Part shown: piece after piece, positions 4,958-10,613 of the stretch
Layout: every line of letters begins with the position of its first letter
How positions within the stretch are numbered: the first letter of the stretch is position 1
DNA from: Clostridiales bacterium
GTDB lineage: Bacteria > Bacillota_A > Clostridia > Oscillospirales > Oscillospiraceae
Assembly: GCA_004553625.1 (NCBI GenBank)
Contig: SFKX01000026.1
Span: forward strand, 1 to 17,358
Direction of reading: 5' to 3'
Length of the DNA: 17,358 nucleotides
The notes under the pieces: model-generated
What the model was told of the DNA's origin: nothing
The model's input: only the letters and a program-made list of their open reading frames with translations
Database searches by the model: none
Translations under genes and position numbers: made by a program

Positions 4958-5257
4958 ATGTACATCGTTACTATCAGAAAAAAGGGCAAGGACAAGCCGC
5001 TGCTTGAGCGGGAGTGCGACTGCGTGATCGGGGCGTTTGGCAGTGCTGAAGAAGCGGACTGCTTGACCGGCATACATGGCGACCGTGAAACGCTGATAAG
5101 CACATATGCCAGCGCCCTTATGGGGCTTAAAACGCTGGAGACACAATTCCCCGGACTTTTGGATGAGGCTGTTGAGACGGCCAAGGACGCAGACGTTGTA
5201 GAAATGGAAATAAAAAAACCGCACGCCTCGCTTTTCTCGCGGCTCTTTGGCAGGTGA
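4958..5257 (+). CDS. Hypothetical phage protein (99 aa)
   Basis: A small alpha/beta protein (MYIVTIRKKGKDKPLLEREC ... VVEMEIKKPHASLFSRLFGR) with a basic C-terminus. Two in-frame ATGs exist: 4952 is one base from GGAGG, too close, whereas 4958 has 7-nt spacing and is preferred. No recognised family, membrane segment or metal site. The next gene starts 5 nt after its stop, so the two are likely translationally coupled. Confidence 0.6.
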   Translation: MYIVTIRKKGKDKPLLERECDCVIGAFGSAEEADCLTGIHGDRETLISTYASALMGLKTLETQFPGLLDEAVETAKDADVVEMEIKKPHASLFSRLFGR

Positions 5258-5262
5258 GCGGC

Positions 5263-5454
5263 GTGGACAGATGGGAGGTGCGGCACGATCTCTATGAGGA
5301 TGTGGAGGTCGAGGCGGAGGACAGGCTGCGCGCCATCATTGCGGCGGCGAAGATATGGGGCGTGCGCTGGCTGCCCATTGCGCAGGAGTGCAGGACGAAG
5401 AAGCTGGGCCCGGCAAAGGAGGCGGAAGGCTATGGCAAGGCAGGAGCGGTTTGA
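5263..5454 (+). CDS. Small hypothetical phage protein (63 aa)
   Basis: The GTG at 5263 follows AGGTGAG at 4-nt spacing; another GTG at 5254 overlaps the previous stop but has no spaced ribosome site. The product (MDRWEVRHDLYEDVEVEAED, then RLRAIIAAAKIWGVRWLPIA) looks like a small helical protein in which an acidic strand is followed by an amphipathic helix. Its last 23 bp overlap the next gene, as is usual in tightly packed phage operons. No family recognised. Confidence 0.55.
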   Translation: MDRWEVRHDLYEDVEVEAEDRLRAIIAAAKIWGVRWLPIAQECRTKKLGPAKEAEGYGKAGAV

Positions 5455-5851
5455 GATACCATGCCGCGAGTGCGGCAAGCCTCTGATATTCATCCGCACG
5501 CGGGCGGGGAAGAATATGCCCTGCGAGGCGGAGCCGGTATTCTACTGGCCTGACGATAATGGGCCGCTTATGTTCTACCAGCGCAACGGCACATATGAGC
5601 GAGGGACTCTGGAGGGACATCCTGCAGTACCTCAGGGCAGCGGCTATGTGCCGCACTGGGGGCGGTGCCGAAGTAAGCAGGTTAAGCCTCCAAGCGGAGA
5701 GCGGAAACGCAGTCCGCTTGAGCAGCTTATTCACGAGCGGGTATTGCGTGATCGCGCTGTGGCGGAAGAACGGCGGCTCCGAGCAGAGGCTCGTGCAGCT
5801 GAGCAGGCGGCAATCCGTGAAGCCGAGGCACGGCAGATGAAACTGTTTTAG
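5432..5851 (+). CDS. Zinc-ribbon phage protein
   Basis: 139 residues. The N-terminus has a CxxC knuckle (C11-C14: PCRECGKPLIFIRTRAGKNM) followed by MPCEAEP. A distal GYVPHWGRC supplies a possible second metal pair (H75, C79). This CxxCG...GK-x-MP...H-x3-C layout is one I associate with small zinc-ribbon proteins of phages. The C-terminal 50 residues are a charged Arg/Glu/Ala coiled coil (HERVLRDRAVAEERRLRAEA). The ATG at 5432 has AAAGGAGG about 10 nt upstream. A nucleic-acid role is suggested by fold type only. Confidence 0.68.
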   Translation: MARQERFEIPCRECGKPLIFIRTRAGKNMPCEAEPVFYWPDDNGPLMFYQRNGTYERGTLEGHPAVPQGSGYVPHWGRCRSKQVKPPSGERKRSPLEQLIHERVLRDRAVAEERRLRAEARAAEQAAIREAEARQMKLF

Positions 5852-5860
5852 GTGAGCAAT

Positions 5861-6379
5861 ATGGTAGATGGATATTGCATCGGGTGTGATTATCTGGACA
5901 CAGATCTTATGGCCTGCGTATACATACTCCAAACCGGCCGCAGCCGAGCCTTTACTATGATGCAGCCGGGTGGCACCGGCTGCACATGCCGTGAAGCAGG
6001 TAATAGCAAACGCGGCCAGAGAGCGGTGATATCCGATGAGATTCGCGCCTGTATGATACAGAAATATGAAAAGGATGAGCAACGGAGAGAAAGCATCAAG
6101 CGTCTGCATGCTGACGGCCTGACCGATACGCAAATTGCAAGGGAGACGGGGTGTACAGTCAGCGCAGTTAAGCACTGGCGAAAAGTAAACAGCCTGCCGG
6201 CAAACAGAAAACGCGATTCTACCTCCGCAGCGCTGACCGATATGTACGCGAAAGGGTATACGGACAAGCAGATGGCAGAGCGGCTCGGCCTGCCGCCAAG
6301 CAGAGTTTCAAATTGGCGAAGCACAAAGGGATTGCTGCCAAATGCTCCGGTGAAGGAGGAAACCAATGATAATAAATGA
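5861..6379 (+). CDS. Tandem HTH protein with Cys-rich N-terminus
   Basis: 172 residues. A Cys-rich start (C6, C9, C19, C41, C43: YCIGCDYLDTDLMAC ... GTGCTC) may bind zinc. Two homeodomain-like HTH units follow: about 80-110 (LHADGLTDTQIARETGCTVS-AVKHWR) and 127-157 (MYAKGYTDKQMAERLGLPPS-RVSNWR). They are alike enough to be an internal duplication. The ATG at 5861 is spaced 5 nt after AGGTGAG; the upstream GTG at 5852 lacks an RBS. Likely a site-specific DNA-binding protein, possibly a regulator of later genes or an origin/packaging-site binder. Specificity unknown. Confidence 0.7.
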   Translation: MVDGYCIGCDYLDTDLMACVYILQTGRSRAFTMMQPGGTGCTCREAGNSKRGQRAVISDEIRACMIQKYEKDEQRRESIKRLHADGLTDTQIARETGCTVSAVKHWRKVNSLPANRKRDSTSAALTDMYAKGYTDKQMAERLGLPPSRVSNWRSTKGLLPNAPVKEETNDNK

Positions 6380-6659
6380 AAAGAGACTCGCCCGTGCGCT
6401 CAAGAGCTCAGGAGCTGTGGGCTTCCGGCTCCGGACGGTGGGCGGGCGCATGGATCTGCTTGGCCCCGGCTGGGCTCTGCGAGAAAGTAGTGCGGCTTCC
6501 TACTTGCAGACCGGCTGCGTAGCGCTGAGTGACAGCGAGTCGGCGCTGGCGGTGAGGCTGAGCCGCCCGGATGAGCCTGGGCCGATATGGACCTGGCTTG
6601 AGAGCCGGAACTGGTTTGATACGGGGGACGGGCATGGACGCGGCGGGACGGAGGCTTAA
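6366..6659 (+). CDS. Hypothetical phage protein (97 aa)
   Basis: The ATG at 6366 follows AAGGAGG at 6-nt spacing and overlaps the previous gene by 14 bp. The protein (MIINEKRLARALKSSGAVGF ... WTWLESRNWFDTGDG) is a small mixed-structure protein with an N-terminal basic helix and Trp-rich C-terminal part. No family recognised. Its 3' end overlaps the next gene by 26 bp. Confidence 0.55.
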   Translation: MIINEKRLARALKSSGAVGFRLRTVGGRMDLLGPGWALRESSAASYLQTGCVALSDSESALAVRLSRPDEPGPIWTWLESRNWFDTGDGHGRGGTEA

Positions 6660-6957
6660 TATCACTCCGGCGAGGATACTGTGCCTGGCTGAGCATTACG
6701 GCATTAAGACAGGGCAGAGAGGCGGGCAACGCTTTGCACGATACCCGAGCGGGGCGTGCCTGCTTCAGTTCTCCCTCGAGGGGGAGCGGCATTATTTGCA
6801 CCTCGGCACAGCTGGAGAGCGGGTGCTGCTCAGCCACGAGTGGACGGAGCGCGATGAGACACGGCGGATCAAGTCACGGTATGACGTGATCCCTGTCCCA
6901 CACGAGCTGCTGCGGGAGCTGGGATTTGTTGAAGGAGGAGCGGGCAATGAGCGATGA
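6634..6957 (+). CDS. Hypothetical phage protein (107 aa)
   Basis: The ATG at 6634 follows a G-rich ribosome site (GGGGGACGGGC); the frame is open upstream without a better start. Residues 1-40 are basic (MDAAGRRLNITPARILCLAE, then HYGIKTGQRGGQRFARYPSG), the middle is beta-rich (LLQFSLEGERHYLHL), and the end is a short helix. The N-terminus could be DNA-binding-like but no motif is decisive. Overlaps both neighbours slightly. Confidence 0.5.
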   Translation: MDAAGRRLNITPARILCLAEHYGIKTGQRGGQRFARYPSGACLLQFSLEGERHYLHLGTAGERVLLSHEWTERDETRRIKSRYDVIPVPHELLRELGFVEGGAGNER

Positions 6958-7261
6958 TTTGACAAAATATCGCAAGGCGATTGAGCGAATGGGAGAATTC
7001 GGGCAGCTATTCATTGATTACATAGGTTGTCCTCGCGGTGGCCCAGGCAGAGAGTGCGCCCCGCTTACGGAGGAGCTGCTGTCCATGCCCGTGCTTACCG
7101 ACGTTGACGGCGGGCGATGGCGGCCTGTTAACGAGGAGGCGCTGCAAGAGGCGATTACGCTGCTGAAAGAGAAAGGCAAGGGTGAAAATGAAAATCATAT
7201 TGAACAAGTACGACTATGCGACTATTGTCCGGAACTGCATGAAGGCTCGGGAGGGGTATGA
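6947..7261 (+). CDS. Hypothetical phage protein (104 aa)
   Basis: The ATG at 6947 follows GAAGGAGGAGCGGGCA and overlaps the previous stop by 11 bp. Residues 1-82 look like an ordinary small phage protein (MSDDLTKYRKAIERMGEFGQ ... EEALQEAITLLKEKGKGE). The last ~22 residues (from HIEQVRL) coincide with the start of the next gene in another frame, an unusually long 74-bp overlap. The tail may therefore be an extension after loss of an earlier stop codon. No family recognised. Confidence 0.55.
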   Translation: MSDDLTKYRKAIERMGEFGQLFIDYIGCPRGGPGRECAPLTEELLSMPVLTDVDGGRWRPVNEEALQEAITLLKEKGKGENENHIEQVRLCDYCPELHEGSGGV

Positions 7262-7376
7262 CGGCTGCGGCAAGTGCGCGCTGCAGGATGTTTGTACTGG
7301 TTCGGATAAGCTCGAGGAGAGCTGCATTTTAGAGGACCCTGAGACAACAGCAGACGACGACTTTCTTATGTTATAG
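7188..7376 (+). CDS. Small Cys-rich phage protein (62 aa)
   Basis: The ATG at 7188 follows AAGGGTG; an in-frame GTG at 7182 is less well spaced. The product starts MKIILNKYDYATIVRNCMKA and contains GYDGCGKCALQDVC, giving four or five clustered Cys that suggest a small zinc-binding or disulfide-poor intracellular domain. It has an acidic tail (LEDPETTADDDF). It is the last gene of the early block, 21 nt before a large inverted repeat that probably ends the transcript. Confidence 0.62.
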   Translation: MKIILNKYDYATIVRNCMKAREGYDGCGKCALQDVCTGSDKLEESCILEDPETTADDDFLML

Positions 7377-7397
7377 AACTCGGAGCCAAAACGACGA

Positions 7398-7448
7398 ATA
7401 TGCTTTGACCACAGGACCCGCGGGGCGGGTCCTTTTGTGAAAGCATAT
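7398..7448. repeat. 51-bp near-perfect inverted repeat; probable terminator, possible origin structure
   Basis: Two 24-bp arms (7398-7421 and 7425-7448) match at 21 of 24 positions around a 3-nt loop. The inner 9 bp (AGGACCCGC/GCGGGTCCT) are perfect and followed by TTT, giving a rightward intrinsic terminator for the early block. The outer ATATGCTTT/AAAGCATAT pairing is more than a terminator needs. It lies just upstream of an HUH replication gene, so a hairpin used by that protein is a reasonable alternative. Confidence 0.75.
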
Positions 7449-7463
7449 ACTTTATTTTAATAC
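7435..7463 (+). promoter_or_regulatory. Possible promoter for the Rep gene
   Basis: TTGTGA (7435-7440), 17-bp spacer, TAATAC (7458-7463). The hexamers are only moderately close to consensus. It overlaps the right arm of the inverted repeat. A separate promoter is needed if the inverted repeat terminates the early transcript. Confidence 0.3.
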
Positions 7464-7510
7464 GCGCGCGCACGCGCGTTATCAAAGGTTCGTAAAGGCC
7501 TAAGTTTACG
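7461..7510. other. Alternating CG tract and small palindromes upstream of rep (candidate replication origin)
   Basis: Positions 7461-7479 are 19 nt of strictly alternating pyrimidine-purine, mostly CG repeats, with a 7-bp stem (7462-7468/7473-7479); such tracts favour Z-DNA or cruciform. CGTAAA (7491-7496) and TTTACG (7505-7510) form a further dyad. The block is flanked by AT-rich DNA (7445-7460). The 151-bp gap 7377-7527 therefore has no gene but is full of structure; an origin role is inferred. Confidence 0.35.
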
Positions 7511-7527
7511 GACGCGGAGGATAATAG

Positions 7528-8313
7528 ATGGGCTCAACGGGGTATTGGGAGATCCGCACATATGAGTGCGGGGCTCTCGGGGAGAAAACAAAATACTGGG
7601 TCCCAGGCAATCCTCCGGCAAGGGGCCGGAAGCTCAGCCGCAGCTCGGAACGTAAGCAGCGGCAAAACGAGGGCGACGCGATACGCAGGCTCAACAGGGA
7701 GATTCACGCGAACTTCTCGGCCGGGGACCTGTTCCTCGGACTGGACTATGGGCCGAAGAAATACTCCGAGCTCCTTTGCAGGGCGGAGGCCAGGCAGCAG
7801 GCAGACCGAGCCGCCGGGCAGGAGCCGGGCATACTCGAGGACTATCTCCGCAAGGAGGCTAACCGCGAGCTGGACAATTTCATCCGCCGCGTGAAGCGCC
7901 GCCTGCCTCCCGGAGCGGAGCTCAAATACATAGCCGTGACCTCCGATATGGACGGGGAGACGGGCGAGGCGGTCCGCATACATCACCACATCATAGCCAA
8001 CCGGGCCGCGTGGCAGGCCTGCGTGGAAGCCTGGCCGCACGGGGGCGCCTACGCCAAAGCGCTCAGCGCGCAAAAGGACTACACGCCGCTGGCGGAATAC
8101 CTGCTGGCCCAGGTGCGCCGCCTGCCCGACGAGAAGAAGTACAAGCCGTCCCGCAACCTTGTAAGGCCTCAGCCGAAGTGCCGCGTCGTATGGAGCGGGG
8201 CGGAGCTGCGCGTGCCAAAGGGCTGCGAGCTGCTGTACCGCACGGCCTACTCGGGCAAAAGAGCGGGGCAGTATATCCGCTATGCGCTGCCCTTCGCACC
8301 GATGCGCAGTTAG
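7528..8313 (+). CDS. HUH-type rolling-circle replication initiator (Rep)
   Basis: 261 residues. A conserved-looking N-terminus (YWEIRTYECGALGEKTKYWV) resembles Rep proteins of the ORF2/G2P-like group. Motif I is GDLFLGLDYG (66-75). The HUH metal motif is RIHHHII (H152, H154). A C-terminal Tyr (Y191 in DYTPLAEYLL, alternatively Y185) fits the nucleophile. Such enzymes nick one strand at an origin, stay bound to the 5' end through Tyr, and prime rolling-circle replication with host polymerase. The ATG at 7528 has GGAGG 7 nt upstream. The gene follows the structured region 7398-7510, a likely target, and it is the only recognisable replication gene here. Relaxase or transposase activity is less likely because there is no partner or transposon end. 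Confidence 0.72.
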   Translation: MGSTGYWEIRTYECGALGEKTKYWVPGNPPARGRKLSRSSERKQRQNEGDAIRRLNREIHANFSAGDLFLGLDYGPKKYSELLCRAEARQQADRAAGQEPGILEDYLRKEANRELDNFIRRVKRRLPPGAELKYIAVTSDMDGETGEAVRIHHHIIANRAAWQACVEAWPHGGAYAKALSAQKDYTPLAEYLLAQVRRLPDEKKYKPSRNLVRPQPKCRVVWSGAELRVPKGCELLYRTAYSGKRAGQYIRYALPFAPMRS

Positions 8314-8322
8314 GAGGGCGGG

Positions 8323-8592
8323 ATGGCGAGGAAATTCAAGTATCTCCCCTCAGTACATAAGGGCTATGCCGAGCAGGGCATGATATTTTTCGCGTGCCAG
8401 AACTATGCGCGGCAGACTGCGGAGGTGCGAAGTAAAATAGACAGACTGTGCCGCGAGGCCGGGGGCGAGTATGCTGACGCGCTCCGGGCCTATCTCTGCA
8501 CGCCTGCGAGCTGGGAGGCGGTGACGACCAAGCATTTCGTCTCGCCCTCGACGCTGGATAGAGTGAGACGACGATTTTTCGAACTGTGGTAG
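8323..8592 (+). CDS. ArpU/RinA-like putative late transcription activator
   Basis: 89 residues, mostly helical. The C-terminus (YLCTPASWEAVTTKHFVSPS followed by TLDRVRRRFF, residues 58-86) is an HTH of the sigma-region-4-like type found in ArpU/RinA-type proteins, which sit immediately upstream of terminase genes in many Firmicute phages and switch on late genes. GGAGGG directly precedes the ATG, 9 nt after the rep stop. It is followed by a terminator and then terminase, exactly the place for a late switch. The assignment rests on size, HTH and position. Confidence 0.62.
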   Translation: MARKFKYLPSVHKGYAEQGMIFFACQNYARQTAEVRSKIDRLCREAGGEYADALRAYLCTPASWEAVTTKHFVSPSTLDRVRRRFFELW

Positions 8593-8625
8593 AGCGCTCC
8601 CCTGCTGGGGGAGAGCTCTTTTTTT
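8591..8625 (+). terminator. Strong rho-independent terminator between early and late regions
   Basis: A long GC-rich stem (AGAGC-CTCCCC with GGGGGAG-GCTCT, one G/A internal mismatch) with loop TGCT and a run of seven T (8619-8625). It separates the activator gene from the terminase genes. Confidence 0.88.
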
Positions 8626-8716
8626 ATGCCTGAAAGTGAAAGTTGACGGTAACAGAGGGGGTAAGGCTGATAGATTGCAGATTGAGAGATATTACGCGCG
8701 CAGGGAGGTGCTGGTC
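8626..8716 (+). promoter_or_regulatory. Late-gene leader, probable activator-dependent promoter
   Basis: About 90 bp between the terminator and the preferred terminase start. TTGACG (8643-8648) resembles a -35, but no good -10 lies 16-18 bp downstream (the nearest TAGATT is 22 bp away). An activated late promoter or antitermination is therefore likely. A cos or pac site could also lie here; none is recognisable by eye. Confidence 0.35.
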
Positions 8717-9223
8717 GTGGCGCGGGCCAAATATGCAGAATGGCTGACAGAACAGGGGCTGGAACGGCTCGCCGAGATGGCGCCGCGGCTGACCGACGCC
8801 GAGATGGCGAAGGAGATGGGCATCAGTTCCTCGACCTTCTACGAGTGGCTCAAAAAGCACCCGGAGATGTCGGAGACGGTGACGCGCGCACGCACGGGCG
8901 CGGATGCGCGCGCGGTCAATGAACGGGTCGAGCGGAGCCTGCTCGAAACCGCGCTCGGAGGTGTTCGGGTACTCAAAAAGCCGATGAAGATAAAAACCAC
9001 AACCTACGACGCGCGCGGCCGGCGTATCGACCGCGAAAAAATCGTGATGGCCGAGGAAGAGGTTTATATCAAAGCCGACGTCAAGGCGCAGATCTTCTGG
9101 CTCACGAACCGCGAGCCTGAGCGCTGGCGGAACAAGGTCGAGGCCGCGATAGTTGACGACAACACCGTGAACTATGTGTTCCGCGAGGCCACGAGCGAGG
9201 AGGCGGCGGGCTATGCAGACTAA
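8717..9223 (+). CDS. terS: Terminase small subunit
   Basis: 168 residues. An N-terminal HTH (24-48: LTDAEMAKEMGISSSTFYEW then LKKHPE) recognises the packaging site. A helical middle for oligomerisation follows (SETVTRARTGADARAVNERV), then a C-terminal part ending IFWLTNREPERWRNK, characteristic of the phage TerS type with HTH and long C-terminal arm. The GTG at 8717 has GGGAGGTG at 7-nt spacing. The frame opens at a GTG at 8636, but that one has no ribosome site and would begin almost inside the terminator, so it is rejected. The gene overlaps terL by 11 bp, indicating coupled translation. Confidence 0.85.
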   Translation: MARAKYAEWLTEQGLERLAEMAPRLTDAEMAKEMGISSSTFYEWLKKHPEMSETVTRARTGADARAVNERVERSLLETALGGVRVLKKPMKIKTTTYDARGRRIDREKIVMAEEEVYIKADVKAQIFWLTNREPERWRNKVEAAIVDDNTVNYVFREATSEEAAGYAD

Positions 9224-10604
9224 AGTCCTGCGGCTCAACGAGCGGCAAAAGCTGTTCTTTATGGCCCGCCGGCGCTTTATAGGCTACGGCGGGGCGCGCG
9301 GCGGCGGCAAGACCTGGTCCGTGCGCATGAAGGCAATGCTGCTGGCTTCGAGATACGCCGGCATCAACATCCTGATAATTCGCCGCACTTATCCTGAGCT
9401 GCTGCAAAACCACATTCTACCCCTGCAATCTGAGCTCAACGGCATAGCACGCTGGAACGACAACCAGAAGAGATTCATTTTTCCAAACGGCTCGAACATC
9501 TGGTTCGGATACTGCTCGGCGGAGCGGGATGTGCACAGGTATCAGGGGCAGGAGTACGACATCATCTTCATAGACGAGGCAACACAGCTCACGGAGTATC
9601 AGTTTCAGACTTTCAAGGGCTGCCTGCGCGGCGTGAACGAATTTCCCAAGCGCATGTACCTGACCTGTAACCCCGGCGGAGTTGGTCATGCGTGGGTAAA
9701 ACGGCTCTTTGTTGACCGACGGTATCAGGGCGATGAGCGGGCCGACGATTACGAGTTCATACAGGCCAAGGTCACGGACAACCCTGTACTGATGGAAAAG
9801 GACCCCGAGTACATACACATGCTCGAGTCCCTGCCATATGAGCTGCGAGAGGCCTGGCTTAACGGCTCCTGGGACGTGTTCGCGGGCCAGTATTTCAGCG
9901 AGTGGGACCGGGACGTGCACGTCTTGGCGCCCTTCGAGCCGCCGGCCTGGTGGCGGCGCTATGTGACCCTCGACTACGGCCTCGACATGCTGGCAGCCTA
10001 CCTCATCGCGGTGGACGAGCACGACATGGCCTATGTCATACGCGAGGTGTATCAGGGCCGGGACCTCGGCGAGAACGCCAGGGGACTCATAGTGAGCGAG
10101 GCGGCCCAGGCCGTGCTGGACATGGTGGGCGGCGACAAGGTCACAGCCTATCTCGCGCCGCCGGACCTCTGGGCCGCGCGGCAGGAGACCGGGCGAAGCG
10201 TGGCGGACATATTCGCAGAGCACGGCATTGCCCTCACCAAAACGAGCAACGACAGGCTGGACGGCTGGATGGCGATGCACGAGCGGCTTCATGTGTTCGA
10301 GGATGAGCGGGGCCAGCGCGTGGCAAAGCTGCGCATATTCCCCCTCTGCACCAACCTCATCCGCACGCTGCCTCAGCTGCGCTACGACGATAAGCGGGTA
10401 AACGACGTGGCAACGGAGCCGCACGAGCTCACGCACGCGGCGGACGCGATCCGCGGCTTCTGCGTGTATTGGACGCGGGCGGCACGCATACAGGAGGCCC
10501 CCGCTCGGATGAAGTGGACCAAAGACATGCTGGAGGATTACCGCCGCGCATCTCCCGCGGGGAAGCGCTTCCTGGAACAGCGGTGGGGGCCGCCCGGCAG
10601 ATAA
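9213..10604 (+). CDS. terL: Terminase large subunit
   Basis: 463 residues, typical length. The ATPase domain has Walker A GGARGGGKT (26-34), Walker B IIFIDEA (117-123) and the coupling motif TCNP (151-154). The RNase H-like nuclease domain has likely metal ligands D254 (TLDYG), D318 (APPDLW) and D411 (HAADAIRG). It powers DNA translocation into the prohead through the portal and cuts the concatemer. The start ATG at 9213 lies within terS and is chosen because the protein begins MQTKVLRLNERQKLFF, the usual TerL opening. AAGGAGG for the portal follows 10 bp before the next gene. All key residues are intact, so it looks functional. Confidence 0.95.
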   Translation: MQTKVLRLNERQKLFFMARRRFIGYGGARGGGKTWSVRMKAMLLASRYAGINILIIRRTYPELLQNHILPLQSELNGIARWNDNQKRFIFPNGSNIWFGYCSAERDVHRYQGQEYDIIFIDEATQLTEYQFQTFKGCLRGVNEFPKRMYLTCNPGGVGHAWVKRLFVDRRYQGDERADDYEFIQAKVTDNPVLMEKDPEYIHMLESLPYELREAWLNGSWDVFAGQYFSEWDRDVHVLAPFEPPAWWRRYVTLDYGLDMLAAYLIAVDEHDMAYVIREVYQGRDLGENARGLIVSEAAQAVLDMVGGDKVTAYLAPPDLWAARQETGRSVADIFAEHGIALTKTSNDRLDGWMAMHERLHVFEDERGQRVAKLRIFPLCTNLIRTLPQLRYDDKRVNDVATEPHELTHAADAIRGFCVYWTRAARIQEAPARMKWTKDMLEDYRRASPAGKRFLEQRWGPPGR

Positions 10605-10613
10605 GGAGGACGC

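Noticed and set aside
8636..8716. Upstream GTG start for terS
   Set aside because: No ribosome site before 8636, whereas GTG 8717 has GGGAGGTG at 7-nt spacing.
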